Below are positions 41,638 to 51,129 of a stretch of DNA of 64,000 nucleotides, in pieces. The DNA is from an uncultured Dokdonia sp. (lineage in GTDB: Bacteria > Bacteroidota > Bacteroidia > Flavobacteriales > Flavobacteriaceae): NCBI RefSeq assembly GCF_947496725.1, contig NZ_CANMDS010000005.1, positions 186,001 through 250,000 of the forward strand. Reading direction: 5' to 3'. Position 1 is the stretch's first letter; the number at the start of each line of letters is the position of its first letter. A program made the position numbers and the translations under genes. Below the pieces are notes generated by a model. That model was given only the letters and a program-made list of their open reading frames with translations. It searched no databases and was not told where the DNA came from.

Positions 41638-42720
41638 ATGACAGGTTTATTAGCACTCATCGTAGTAATTCTATTTGTAGTCACACTTTGGCAAATGTCA
41701 AAGATTTTTAAACTATCTCAGTTTAATAAGAAGACCAATAGTGAAAATGCTCAAGTAGCAGACGATAAAGACAACAGAATCAATGGTAAATTGATGTTGA
41801 TGTTTATCACATTTTTATATGCCATAACTATTTACTGTTTCTGGAATTACAGTAAGTTTTATTTGCCAGAACCATCTTCTGAGCACGGAGCAGATTATGA
41901 CACCTTGTTATTTATCTCTCTTGCACTTATAATGTTCGTACAAGTAATCACACAAGCATTACTTCATTACTTTGCATATAAGTACTCAGGTAAGAAAGGT
42001 CAAAAGGCATTATTCTATGCAGATAATGATAAGTTAGAGTTTATCTGGACTATTATTCCAGTAATAGTTCTTGCAGGTCTTATTATCTATGGTCTTTTTA
42101 CTTGGTCAGATATAATGAACTTTGAAGAGGACGAGGATGCTATAGTTGTAGAATTATATGCAAAGCGTTTCGGTTGGCAAGCACGTTATGCCGGAGAGGA
42201 TAATATCTTAGGTAACGCAAATGTTCGTTTCATTGAAGGAGCAAACACAGTAGGTGTTGATGAAAGTGATGCTGATGCAATGGATGATAAAATTACAACA
42301 GAGCTTCACCTTCCAGTAGGACGCCAGGTAATCTTTAAGTTACGTTCTCAAGATGTATTACACTCTGCTTATATGCCTCATTTTAGAGCGCAAATGAACG
42401 TTGTACCAGGTATGATAACTCAATTCTCTTTTACTCCATCTAAAACTACTGCAGAGATTCGTGATACGGATTATATGAAAGATAAGATGGCTACTATCAA
42501 AGAGATTAGAAAAGAAAAAAATAAAGCTTCTATAGCGGCAGGAGACGGCCCTATAGATTCTTATGACGAATTTGACTATTACTTGCTATGTAATAAGATT
42601 TGTGGAGCATCGCACTATAATATGCAGATGAAGATTGTTGTTGAAACTCAAGAAGAATATGACGCTTGGATTGCAACTCAAAAAACATTTGGCAGCTCTA
42701 TAGCAGCAGCTCAAGAATAA
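41638..42720 (+). CDS. coxB: Cytochrome c oxidase subunit II
   Basis: The 360 residues have an N-terminal helix followed by two membrane helices, LMLMFITFLYAITIYCFWNY and FIWTIIPVIVLAGLIIYGLF. A cupredoxin domain follows. The CuA ligands are in DVLHSAYMPHFRAQ (His) and CNKICGASHYNM (C318, C322, H326, M329). It receives electrons for the oxidase from complex III. An insertion between the helices and the CuA core, including IKEIRKEKNKASI, lengthens it. It sits directly behind actF, showing that the two complexes are co-expressed and probably form a supercomplex. Confidence 0.95.
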   Translation: MTGLLALIVVILFVVTLWQMSKIFKLSQFNKKTNSENAQVADDKDNRINGKLMLMFITFLYAITIYCFWNYSKFYLPEPSSEHGADYDTLLFISLALIMFVQVITQALLHYFAYKYSGKKGQKALFYADNDKLEFIWTIIPVIVLAGLIIYGLFTWSDIMNFEEDEDAIVVELYAKRFGWQARYAGEDNILGNANVRFIEGANTVGVDESDADAMDDKITTELHLPVGRQVIFKLRSQDVLHSAYMPHFRAQMNVVPGMITQFSFTPSKTTAEIRDTDYMKDKMATIKEIRKEKNKASIAAGDGPIDSYDEFDYYLLCNKICGASHYNMQMKIVVETQEEYDAWIATQKTFGSSIAAAQE

Positions 42721-42756
42721 AAAAAGAAAAAGAAAAATTAACTAAAGAATCTAGGT

Positions 42757-44580
42757 ATGGCAGCACACGCAGCAACAGCAGATCACGGTCACGATGATCA
42801 CGAGCACCACCACGAGCAAACGTTTATAACGAAATATATCTTTAGTACTGATCACAAGATGATCTCAAAGCAGTATTTGATTACTGGTTTGGTAATGGGT
42901 ATTATAGGTATTGGGATGTCATTGATATTCCGTTTACAACTGGCTTGGCCAGATCACCAATTTACTATTTATGAAGTACTCTTAGGAGACTGGGGTAAAG
43001 ACGGTGTAATGGATCCAAACATTTATCTTGCACTTATTACTATACACGGTACCATAATGGTATTCTTTGTACTTACAGCAGGTCTGAGTGGTACTTTTAG
43101 TAACTTATTGATTCCACTTCAGATTGGAGCGAGGGATATGGCTTCTGGATTCCTTAATATGGTATCTTACTGGCTCTTCTTCCTTTCTTCTGTAATAATG
43201 GTATTATCATTATTTGTAGAGTCAGGACCAGCAGCAGCAGGTTGGACTATCTATCCACCATTATCTGCACTACCTAACAGTATACCTGCTTCAGGAATGG
43301 GTATGACATTGTGGTTAGTAGCGATGGCAATATTCATTGCATCATCACTATTAGGTTCACTTAACTATGTTGTTACAGTACTTAACCTTCGTACAAAGGG
43401 GATGACTATGACAAGATTACCACTTACAATATGGGCTTTTTTCGTGACTGCTATTATCGGTGTGGTTTCTTTCCCAGTTCTTTTATCTGCAGCTTTAATG
43501 CTTATTATGGATAGAAGCTTTGGTACGTCATTCTTCTTATCTGATATTTATATTGGAGGAGAAGTATTACATAACTCTGGTGGTTCACCAGTATTATTTG
43601 AGCACCTTTTCTGGTTCTTAGGTCACCCTGAGGTATACATTGTATTATTACCAGCACTAGGTATCTCATCAGAGATAATATCTACAAACTCACGTAAGCC
43701 TATATTTGGTTACCGAGCGATGATTGCTTCTATTTTAGCAATTGCATTCTTATCAACTATTGTATGGGGTCACCATATGTTTATTTCAGGTATGAACCCA
43801 TTCTTGGGATCTGTATTTACATTTACAACCCTATTAATTGCAATTCCATCTGCTGTAAAAGCTTTTAACTATATCACAACCTTGTGGAAGGGTAACCTTC
43901 AGTTCAACCCTGGTATGCTTTTCTCAGTAGGATTAGTTTCTACTTTTATTTCTGGTGGACTTACAGGTATCATACTTGGAGATTCAACGTTAGATATAAA
44001 CGTACACGATACGTATTTTGTAGTAGCTCACTTCCACTTAGTAATGGGTATCTCTGCATTATATGGACTTTTTGCAGGTGTGTATCACTGGTTCCCAAAA
44101 ATGTTTGAAGGTAAAATGATGAACAAGAACCTAGGTTACGTTCACTTCTGGATTACAGTTATTGGAGCTTATGGTATTTTCTTCCCAATGCACTTTATCG
44201 GTATGGCAGGATTACCTAGACGTTACTATACAAACTCAGCTTTCCCATATTTCGATGATCTTGTAGATGTAAACAAAGCGATATCTATTTTTGCTTTCAT
44301 TACAGCGGCTGCACAGCTAGTATTCTTATACAACTTCATACACTCAATGTTCTATGGAAAAGTAGGTTCTAAGAACCCTTGGAAATCTAACACATTAGAG
44401 TGGACAACAGATCACAAGCATATACACGGTAACTGGGCAGGTGCAATTCCTGAAGTACACCGCTGGCCATATGATTATTCTAAATTGAATAAAGATGAGT
44501 CAGATTATGTTATTGCTGGTCAAGACTATGTGCCGCAAACAGTTCCACTTCAAGACAATGAAGAAGAAATGCATCACTAG
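42757..44580 (+). CDS. coxA: Cytochrome c oxidase subunit I (aa3-type)
   Basis: The 607 residues form the catalytic twelve-helix subunit. FLGHPEVYIVLLPALG holds the CuB His and the cross-linked Tyr, WGHHMFISGMNP the other two CuB His, and VAHFHLVMG the heme ligands. The N-terminal tail is unusual in having seven His among the first 19 residues. It reduces O2 to water while pumping protons in the inner membrane. It is the last gene of the act-cox operon, ended by a terminator 37 bases downstream. No coxC or assembly gene is present in this window. Confidence 0.96.
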   Translation: MAAHAATADHGHDDHEHHHEQTFITKYIFSTDHKMISKQYLITGLVMGIIGIGMSLIFRLQLAWPDHQFTIYEVLLGDWGKDGVMDPNIYLALITIHGTIMVFFVLTAGLSGTFSNLLIPLQIGARDMASGFLNMVSYWLFFLSSVIMVLSLFVESGPAAAGWTIYPPLSALPNSIPASGMGMTLWLVAMAIFIASSLLGSLNYVVTVLNLRTKGMTMTRLPLTIWAFFVTAIIGVVSFPVLLSAALMLIMDRSFGTSFFLSDIYIGGEVLHNSGGSPVLFEHLFWFLGHPEVYIVLLPALGISSEIISTNSRKPIFGYRAMIASILAIAFLSTIVWGHHMFISGMNPFLGSVFTFTTLLIAIPSAVKAFNYITTLWKGNLQFNPGMLFSVGLVSTFISGGLTGIILGDSTLDINVHDTYFVVAHFHLVMGISALYGLFAGVYHWFPKMFEGKMMNKNLGYVHFWITVIGAYGIFFPMHFIGMAGLPRRYYTNSAFPYFDDLVDVNKAISIFAFITAAAQLVFLYNFIHSMFYGKVGSKNPWKSNTLEWTTDHKHIHGNWAGAIPEVHRWPYDYSKLNKDESDYVIAGQDYVPQTVPLQDNEEEMHH

Positions 44581-44617
44581 AGATGTCATAACATAAATCA
44601 TACTTTTATGATTACTT

Positions 44618-44646
44618 AAAACCCATTCTTAACGAGTGGGTTTTTT
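44618..44646 (+). terminator. Intrinsic terminator of the act-cox operon
   Basis: An 11-bp stem (AAAACCCATTC, 44618-44628, with GAGTGGGTTTT, 44634-44644, one wobble) has a 5-nt loop and a T-run to 44646. A palindrome copy begins seven bases further on. Confidence 0.9.
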
Positions 44647-44652
44647 AGTTTT

Positions 44653-44670
44653 ACGCTTTCGCGAAAGCGT
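44653..44670. repeat. Iterated palindrome copy 14 (intergenic, after the cox terminator)
   Basis: Perfect 18-bp palindrome ACGCTTTCGCGAAAGCGT, seven bases after the terminator T-run. Confidence 0.97.
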
Positions 44671-44733
44671 AACATTATCCTTTATAAGTCTTAAATGGAA
44701 GGTGGCTGTAAAGTTTCAAACAAGACAATTTCT

Positions 44734-44741
44734 TATCTTTG
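44734..44741 (+). promoter_or_regulatory. Putative ruvB promoter -7 element (TATCTTTG)
   Basis: TATCTTTG matches TAnnTTTG, 19 bases before the ruvB ATG. A TTTC at 44714-44717 is a weak -33 candidate. Confidence 0.45.
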
Positions 44742-44760
44742 ATAGAAATCACCTAGACGT

Positions 44761-45783
44761 ATGAATGAGCACTTGGATCCTACAAATGAAGGTTACTCAA
44801 GAGAAGAAGTAGATATTGAGAAAGCGTTAAGACCTTTGTCGTTTGACGACTTTGCGGGACAAGATCAAGTGCTTGAAAATCTCAAGATTTTTGTACAAGC
44901 GGCAAATCTTAGAGGAGAGGCATTAGATCACACCCTCTTTCACGGTCCTCCAGGTCTTGGTAAAACTACCCTTGCAAATATTCTGGCAAACGAACTTGGG
45001 GTAAATATTAAGATAACCTCTGGCCCCGTTCTAGACAAGCCTGGTGATCTCGCTGGATTACTTACTAATCTAGATGAGCGTGATGTGCTATTTATAGATG
45101 AGATACATAGACTTAGTCCTATAGTAGAAGAGTATTTATACTCGGCTATGGAGGATTATCGTATAGATATAATGATTGAGACGGGGCCAAATGCACGTAC
45201 CGTTCAGATAGACCTTGCGCCTTTTACACTCGTAGGAGCAACTACACGTTCAGGACTTCTTACAGCGCCTATGCGCGCACGTTTTGGTATATCTAGTAGA
45301 TTGCAATATTATACAACAGAGCTTCTTACAACCATCGTACAGCGCAGCTCTAGTATACTAGGAGTGCCTATCTCTATGGAAGCTGCTATAGAGATAGCCG
45401 GTAGAAGTCGTGGTACACCTCGTATAGCAAATGCCTTATTGCGTAGAGTGCGTGATTTTGCACAAATAAAAGGGAATGGTAGTATCGATATTAAGATTGC
45501 TAAGTATAGCCTTGAAGCACTTCACGTAGATGCTCACGGGCTGGATGAGATGGATAATAAAATACTAGCTACTATTATAGATAAGTTTAAAGGCGGGCCT
45601 GTGGGACTCACTACACTTGCCACTGCCGTTTCTGAAAGCGCCGAAACCATTGAGGAGGTTTATGAACCTTTTTTAATACAGCAAGGTTTTATTATGCGTA
45701 CTCCAAGAGGACGTGAAGTTACAGAGGATGCATACAAGCATCTAGGTAGAGTAAAAGGCCCCGTGCAGGGAGGTCTGTTTTAG
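44761..45783 (+). CDS. ruvB: Holliday junction branch-migration helicase RuvB
   Basis: The 340 residues form an AAA+ motor. [20 protein letters not shown] opens it, Walker A is GPPGLGKTT (62-70), Walker B is [10 protein letters not shown], sensor I lies in LVGATTRSG and the arginine-finger region near [10 protein letters not shown]-terminal winged-helix domain ([20 protein letters not shown]) binds DNA. RuvB drives migration of Holliday junctions together with RuvA, whose gene is about 11 kb away at 56545 rather than adjacent. It leads a run with the P450 and queG genes. Confidence 0.97.
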   Translation: MNEHLDPTNEGYSREEVDIEKALRPLSFDDFAGQDQVLENLKIFVQAANLRGEALDHTLFHGPPGLGKTTLANILANELGVNIKITSGPVLDKPGDLAGLLTNLDERDVLFIDEIHRLSPIVEEYLYSAMEDYRIDIMIETGPNARTVQIDLAPFTLVGATTRSGLLTAPMRARFGISSRLQYYTTELLTTIVQRSSSILGVPISMEAAIEIAGRSRGTPRIANALLRRVRDFAQIKGNGSIDIKIAKYSLEALHVDAHGLDEMDNKILATIIDKFKGGPVGLTTLATAVSESAETIEEVYEPFLIQQGFIMRTPRGREVTEDAYKHLGRVKGPVQGGLF

Positions 45784-45820
45784 GAACATTCTATTTTAAA
45801 ATTTTATATAAAAGCACCCT

Positions 45821-47146
45821 ATGTCTAGTGATATTCCAGCAGTTTCGGTTTTAAAGTTTCTGGCAAATGCTGGGAGTATTTTAAAGAATCCGCTTCCTTT
45901 TCATCACGATAATTTTGAGAGTAAGGGTGATACCTTTAAGTTGCAGTTGGGCTTTGGTAATGAAGTTGTCTTCTCTAGAGATCCAGGCTTCGCAAAGTAT
46001 GCTTTGCAAAAAAACCAGCGCAACTACACAAAGTCACCCATTCAGACTAAAGATCTTGCAAAGTATGTAGGCGAGGGACTTTTAACCTCAGAAGGTTCTC
46101 TATGGAAAAAACAACGAAAACTCATACAACCAGCCTTTCATAAAAAGCAGCTTGCACAGCTTATAGAAGCTATGCATACAGTAATAAAGGAGGAGTTACA
46201 AAACATAAAAACAGGAGAGGCGTTTGATGTATTTGAGATATTTAATGACCTTGCTTTTAACACAGTTGCAAAGTCACTCTTTCAGACCGAGGTAGATCGT
46301 AAAAAGATAAACCGCCTGCAATATATTACAGAGCAAGCGCAAAAGATGCTCGTAAAAGAGTTGAGACAACCTTATAAATCTTGGTATTTTAAGTATGCTG
46401 GACCTATAGACAAGCACCTGGCTCTTACTCAAGAGGCGCGTGATATACTTATGGAACTCGTAGAAGAACGTCGAGCATCACAACAAAAGGTAGGAGACTT
46501 ACTAGATATGCTTCTGGAGTCTACTTATGAGGATGGCACAGGTATGGATGATGAGCAACTCATAGATGAGATTCTCATACTCTTTACAGCGGGTCACGAG
46601 ACAACCTCAAATGCGCTTACATTTGCCGCCTCATTACTTGCAAGACATCCAGAATGGCAAGATAAAATTTATGAGGAATACGCTTTCGCGAAAGCGAACT
46701 CAACATCATTAAACGAGTTTTTAAGACATTGTACAGTCACTAAGCAAGTGCTAGAGGAAACAATGCGACTTTACCCACCAGCTTACTTCATAGACAGAGT
46801 AAATATTGAAGAAGATGAATATAATGGGATGAAGATACCGGTAGGTTCTAATTTATTATTTTCGTGTATTGAGATTCACAAGCACGACGATTTTTGGGAA
46901 GATCCATTACAATTTAACCCTACTCGATTTGATGAAAATGCGGGGATGTATCACGATGCCTATTTCCCATTTGGGGCGGGACCTAGAATGTGTATAGGTA
47001 ATAACTTTGCAATGTATGAAATGATTCTTGCGGTTACCGAAATGGTATCCCGTTTTAAAATCACTCCTATAAACACACCTATAGAACTATTACCGCTCAT
47101 TACCCTTAAGCCAAAAAATGCAATCTTAGAGTTTACTGCAAGATAG
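45821..47146 (+). CDS. Cytochrome P450
   Basis: The 441 residues have the full P450 set. The I-helix AGHETTSNA begins at 257, the K-helix is [15 protein letters not shown], and the heme-ligand motif [13 protein letters not shown] has Cys391. No N-terminal membrane anchor is seen, so it is a soluble bacterial enzyme needing a separate ferredoxin or flavodoxin partner. The style is that of the CYP102/CYP4-like group acting on fatty acids or terpenoids, but the substrate cannot be read. Palindrome copy 15 encodes YAFAKAN between the I- and K-helices. It lies 37 bases after ruvB, and queG starts one base after its stop. Confidence 0.93.
   Translation: MSSDIPAVSVLKFLANAGSILKNPLPFHHDNFESKGDTFKLQLGFGNEVVFSRDPGFAKYALQKNQRNYTKSPIQTKDLAKYVGEGLLTSEGSLWKKQRKLIQPAFHKKQLAQLIEAMHTVIKEELQNIKTGEAFDVFEIFNDLAFNTVAKSLFQTEVDRKKINRLQYITEQAQKMLVKELRQPYKSWYFKYAGPIDKHLALTQEARDILMELVEERRASQQKVGDLLDMLLESTYEDGTGMDDEQLIDEILILFTAGHETTSNALTFAASLLARHPEWQDKIYEEYAFAKANSTSLNEFLRHCTVTKQVLEETMRLYPPAYFIDRVNIEEDEYNGMKIPVGSNLLFSCIEIHKHDDFWEDPLQFNPTRFDENAGMYHDAYFPFGAGPRMCIGNNFAMYEMILAVTEMVSRFKITPINTPIELLPLITLKPKNAILEFTAR
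46681..46696. repeat. Iterated palindrome copy 15 (inside the P450 gene)
   Basis: Perfect 16-bp palindrome CGCTTTCGCGAAAGCG, encoding AFAKA. Confidence 0.97.
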
Positions 47147-47147
47147 G

Positions 47148-48074
47148 GTGATAGAGAATAGATCAAAACATACAGCATTTATTAAGGCAGAAGCACAACG
47201 CTTAGGTTTTATGTCTTGCGGTATAAGTAAAGCAGGTTTTCTTGAAGAAGAAGCGCCTCGTCTTGAGTCTTGGCTCAATAAAAATATGCACGGCGAGATG
47301 CAGTATATGGAAAACTACTTTGACAAGCGCCTTGACCCTACAAAACTTGTAGAAGGGTCTAAGAGTGTAATATCACTCCTACTTAATTATTACCCTCACG
47401 AGTTGCAGAATGAGGAGTCTTATAAAATCTCTAAGTATGCCTATGGCCGTGATTATCATTTTGTGATAAAAGATAAACTCAAAGAGTTTATGCACGTTAT
47501 ACAAGAACAGATAGGAGAGGTGCAGGGCCGTGCTTTTGTAGATAGCGCTCCTATACTTGATAAAGCTTGGGCAGCAAAGAGTGGTCTGGGGTGGATAGGT
47601 AAGCACAGTAACTTAATTTCAAAAAAGGCAGGGTCATTTTATTTTATTGCAGAGCTTGTGGTAGACCTAGACCTTGAGTATGATACACCTGTTACAGATC
47701 ACTGTGGGAGCTGCACTGCTTGTATAGACGCTTGTCCCACACAGGCCATTGTGGAGCCGTATAAGGTAGACGGTAGTAAATGTATAAGCTACTTTACGAT
47801 AGAGCTTAAAAATGAAATACCTGAGTATGCAAAGAGTCAACTAGATGACTGGATGTTTGGTTGTGATGTATGTCAAGATGTATGCCCTTGGAATCGATTT
47901 TCAAAAGCACATAGTGAGCCGTTATTTAACCCAAACCCTAAGCTGCTCACTTATGATAAAAAACAATGGGAAGAAATAACTCAAGAGGTGTTCTCAGAAA
48001 TATTTAGAAAATCTGCTGTAAAGCGAACCAAATTTTCTGGCTTGAAGCGAAATATCGATGCGTTAAAAAAATAG
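47148..48074 (+). CDS. queG: Epoxyqueuosine reductase
   Basis: The 308 residues start at GTG 47148, one base after the P450 stop. QueG reduces epoxyqueuosine to queuosine in tRNA using cobalamin and two [4Fe-4S] clusters. The two cluster motifs are [16 protein letters not shown] from residue 186 and [33 protein letters not shown] is the cobalamin-domain signature of the family. The C-terminal HEAT repeats found in longer QueG proteins are absent, as in many Bacteroidota. Its link with the P450 gene is by position only. Confidence 0.95.
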   Translation: MIENRSKHTAFIKAEAQRLGFMSCGISKAGFLEEEAPRLESWLNKNMHGEMQYMENYFDKRLDPTKLVEGSKSVISLLLNYYPHELQNEESYKISKYAYGRDYHFVIKDKLKEFMHVIQEQIGEVQGRAFVDSAPILDKAWAAKSGLGWIGKHSNLISKKAGSFYFIAELVVDLDLEYDTPVTDHCGSCTACIDACPTQAIVEPYKVDGSKCISYFTIELKNEIPEYAKSQLDDWMFGCDVCQDVCPWNRFSKAHSEPLFNPNPKLLTYDKKQWEEITQEVFSEIFRKSAVKRTKFSGLKRNIDALKK

Positions 48075-48134
48075 CCATAATTGATGTTTGAATTGCGAAA
48101 TCCTTAAAATTACAGACACTTAATGTTATCTTAA

Positions 48135-48142
48135 TATTTTTG
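48135..48142 (+). promoter_or_regulatory. Putative promoter -7 element of the sugar MFS gene (TATTTTTG)
   Basis: TATTTTTG matches TAnnTTTG, 43 bases before the ATG at 48186. Confidence 0.4.
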
Positions 48143-48185
48143 CGGATATTACTGTCTTGAATCATAATTAAAATCCAGCATATTT

Positions 48186-49664
48186 ATGAACAAAATACTC
48201 AGTAGTATCAAAAAACCTAACTTGTCCTTCTGGCAAATTTGGAATATGAATGTTGGTTTCTTTGGAATTCAATTTAGTTTTGGGCTCCAACAAACTGCCA
48301 TTAACCCTATTTTTTCTTTTCTAGGTGCAGATCACGCAGAGTTACCATTACTCAACTTAGCAGGTCCAGTTACCGGTTTATTAATACAGCCTATTATAGG
48401 TGCGATAAGTGATAAAACTTGGTTGCCTAAATGGGGTGGTCGTAGAAAACCATTTTTCCTAATAGGCGCGCTACTGGGTAGTTTATGTCTTTTTGCTTTT
48501 CCATTTAGTCCAGGCCTTTGGTTTGCTGTTGGTCTTCTGTGGATACTTGATGCAGCAAACAATACTGCAATGGAACCTTATCGAGCCTTTGTAGGTGATA
48601 AGCTTAATGATGACCAGCTTACTTATGGTTATCAGATGCAAAGCCTTTTTGTTGGAGCAGGAATAACAATAGCAAATTTTTCGTTATTCTTATTTCAAGA
48701 TTGGTTTGGTTCTCCTTCTGGAGAAACTACAGCCTTGTGTACAACGGCTACAGAAACTATTTCTGCTATTCCAACTTGGGTTTATTATTCGTTCTTCTTA
48801 GGTGCTGTTGCATCAGTAGGTACCATCTTGTGGTCAGTGTGGAAAACCCCTGAAATTCCACCTTCTGAAGAGCAACTATCTGAAATTAAGAGAGAAAGAA
48901 AGGATTCTACATTTGCAGGTAGGGCTTCAGAACCTTTCAGAGAGATAGCAGGTGCTATAGGTAAGATGCCTAAAATGATGTGGAAACTTGCAGCTGTTTA
49001 CTTTTTTCAGTGGTATGCACTTTTCGTTTACTGGCAATTTATAACTCCTATGCTACGTACATCCTTTTTTGGCCTTGCAAATGATGATGATGCCCGTTTT
49101 AATTCGATTATGGAGGCTTGCAAATCAGGAGAAGTAATATCTACTGCAGATACTGCTTTTGCTCAGAATTTTCAAGCCATTTCAGAACAGGCGCTTGCCC
49201 AAACTGGATTAATGAATGGGACGTATAATTTTATTACTATGATTGTGGCCCTTGCATTAGTCCCTTTTGCAAAAAAGTATGGGTCACGCAATGTATATGT
49301 AATTTGTCTTTTCTTTTCTGCTATTGCAATGTTGAGTATGCCTTTTATTACAAACAAATGGGCGCTTCTTGCACCTATGTTGCTCTTTGGAATAGGTTGG
49401 GCTGCAATGATGGGCATTCCATATGCAATGGTTTCTAAAATTATTCCAGAAGAAAAAAGAGGTGTTTATATGGGGATAGTTAATATGATGATTGTTATTC
49501 CTATGCTTATCCAGACTGTTACCTTCGGTCCTATTATAAAGAATTTACTAGGTAATAGTGCTGTTAATGCAATATTGTTTGGCGGTGTCTTTTTTATTAT
49601 TGCTGCACTCTTAGCTTTGCGTATGAAAAAGTCTGTGTCTACCGCGGTGACAGATATGAACTAA
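48186..49664 (+). CDS. MFS transporter, SLC45/GPH-like disaccharide permease
   Basis: The 492 residues carry twelve predicted membrane helices. QIWNMNVGFFGIQFSFGLQQ at the N-terminus, the DKTWLPKWGGRRKPFF loop (RWGRR-type) between helices 2 and 3, and AANNTAMEPYRAFVGD resemble the SLC45/sucrose-proton symporter group, which imports sucrose, maltose or related disaccharides. The gene opens a sugar-use cluster with a second MFS gene, a GH37 trehalase and a PfkB kinase, so trehalose or another disaccharide is the inferred cargo. A 25-bp inverted repeat follows the stop codon. Confidence 0.88.
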   Translation: MNKILSSIKKPNLSFWQIWNMNVGFFGIQFSFGLQQTAINPIFSFLGADHAELPLLNLAGPVTGLLIQPIIGAISDKTWLPKWGGRRKPFFLIGALLGSLCLFAFPFSPGLWFAVGLLWILDAANNTAMEPYRAFVGDKLNDDQLTYGYQMQSLFVGAGITIANFSLFLFQDWFGSPSGETTALCTTATETISAIPTWVYYSFFLGAVASVGTILWSVWKTPEIPPSEEQLSEIKRERKDSTFAGRASEPFREIAGAIGKMPKMMWKLAAVYFFQWYALFVYWQFITPMLRTSFFGLANDDDARFNSIMEACKSGEVISTADTAFAQNFQAISEQALAQTGLMNGTYNFITMIVALALVPFAKKYGSRNVYVICLFFSAIAMLSMPFITNKWALLAPMLLFGIGWAAMMGIPYAMVSKIIPEEKRGVYMGIVNMMIVIPMLIQTVTFGPIIKNLLGNSAVNAILFGGVFFIIAALLALRMKKSVSTAVTDMN

Positions 49665-49670
49665 ATTATG

Positions 49671-49695
49671 ATATACTAATAACTTATTAGTATAT
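49671..49695. repeat. AT-rich 25-bp inverted repeat after the first MFS gene
   Basis: ATATACTAATAA (49671-49682), a single C, and the exact reverse complement TTATTAGTATAT (49684-49695), starting six bases after the MFS stop. It may be an operator or an mRNA 3' structure. A second weaker pair, ACAGTT and AACTGT, lies at 49748-49763. Confidence 0.6.
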
Positions 49696-49856
49696 TAGTA
49701 GAACAATAGAAGTTCTTTTTCTTGAGCCACTATAAAAGAACTGTATGACAGTTATAAAACTGTCCCATTATTGCTAAGATTTACAGCATCTTGTTCATAA
49801 GATTAAATCCAATAATCATATGGCGTTTGAGGCTGATAAGTGGTTAATACCCAACT

Positions 49857-49884
49857 GAAAGCACTGGCTCGCGCTGGTGCTTTC
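49857..49884 (+). other. Hairpin in the 238-bp gap before the second MFS gene
   Basis: GAAAGCAC (49857-49864) pairs with GTGCTTTC (49877-49884) around a 12-nt GC-rich loop. It lies 19 bases before the ATG at 49903. The following bases ATACTTTAATCCCTTTTT are only loosely T-rich, so it could be a weak terminator or a leader structure. Confidence 0.4.
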
Positions 49885-49902
49885 ATACTTTAATCCCTTT
49901 TT

Positions 49903-51129
49903 ATGAAACATATAGGTGTAAAACTCTCATTGTATCTCAACTATTTTGTCTTTGCTATTCTTCTTAATAGTGTGGGTATTGTTATACTCAAGTCGCTCAA
50001 CAATTATGGTGTAGATGAAACTACGGCAAGTGTGCTAGAAGCATTTAAGGATTTGCCTATAGCTATTGTCTCATTTGCTATTGCTTCCTTTTTACCTAGA
50101 ATAGGATATAAAAAGGCAATGCTCATAGGTCTAGCTATGGTAACCGTAGCGTGTATCGCTATGTATTATGGGAACACATTTGATACGGCAAAGATTCTTT
50201 TTGCAACCGTAGGGGCTGCATTTGCCCTCATAAAAGTTTCTGTTTACTCTACCATAGGTCTTGTGACTAACTCTACAAAAGAGCATAATAGTTTAATGAG
50301 TTCTATAGAAGGGTTTTTTATGGTAGGTATTGCGCTTGCTTATTTTCTTTTTCCTGCATTTAATACAGAAGGTGAACCAGACGCGTGGCTTAACGTTTAC
50401 TGGCTACTAGCAGCACTCTCTGCGGTGTCTTTTATTATCTTATTATTTACCAAATTTGAAAAAGAAGCAGAGATACCTGGTGCAGATCTTAAAGAAGATT
50501 TTCTTGAGATGTTTAAGTTATTAGCAAGATTGCTCATTATCGTTTTTGTTATAAGTGCATTTCTATTTGTAATGATAGAGCAAGGTATAATGTCCTGGTT
50601 ACCTACATTTAATAATAAAGTGTTAGGCCTAACTGAAAATTTAGGGATTATGATGTCTAGTATTCTTGCGTTATCTCTAGCTGCTGGACGATTACTGGCA
50701 GGTGTTCTCACTCGTAAAATATCTTGGATTTATGTCCTCTCTGCCTGTACAATAGGAGCAATGCTCCTCGTAGTGTTTGTATTGCCTAAAACCGTTGGCC
50801 TCAATGTGGGTGAGATAAGTTCATTAAGAGACATACCAGCTATAGGCTTTGCGTTTCCATTAGTAGGGTTGTTTATAGCACCTATTTATCCGTTGCTCAA
50901 CTCTGTTGTCTTAAGTGCGTTACCTAAGAGAGTACACAGCCCTATGACAGGGCTTATAGTGATATTTTCGGCACTGGGAGGGACGTTTGGTAGTAGGATT
51001 ATAGGATATTTATTTGAAACAAAAGGTCCAGAAAATGCTTTCTACTTTACACTTATTCCTATGACGGTGTTACTTGTATTTTACTTTATTCTTAAAAAAC
51101 TTACAGAAAAAGATGTACTTCAAGGGTAA
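49903..51129 (+). CDS. MFS transporter, putative sugar permease
   Basis: The 408 residues have about twelve hydrophobic helices with FVFAILLNSVGIVILKSL at the start and a central cytosolic loop near 190-205 (KFEKEAEIPGADLKEDFLE). A basic RKISWIY stretch lies between later helices. It belongs to the major facilitator superfamily, perhaps the FucP-like sugar group, but is not closely recognised. The trehalase start codon lies 17 bases inside its 3' end, so the two are coupled, and import of the trehalase substrate is a plausible job. Export of a sugar is also possible. Confidence 0.82.
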   Translation: MKHIGVKLSLYLNYFVFAILLNSVGIVILKSLNNYGVDETTASVLEAFKDLPIAIVSFAIASFLPRIGYKKAMLIGLAMVTVACIAMYYGNTFDTAKILFATVGAAFALIKVSVYSTIGLVTNSTKEHNSLMSSIEGFFMVGIALAYFLFPAFNTEGEPDAWLNVYWLLAALSAVSFIILLFTKFEKEAEIPGADLKEDFLEMFKLLARLLIIVFVISAFLFVMIEQGIMSWLPTFNNKVLGLTENLGIMMSSILALSLAAGRLLAGVLTRKISWIYVLSACTIGAMLLVVFVLPKTVGLNVGEISSLRDIPAIGFAFPLVGLFIAPIYPLLNSVVLSALPKRVHSPMTGLIVIFSALGGTFGSRIIGYLFETKGPENAFYFTLIPMTVLLVFYFILKKLTEKDVLQG

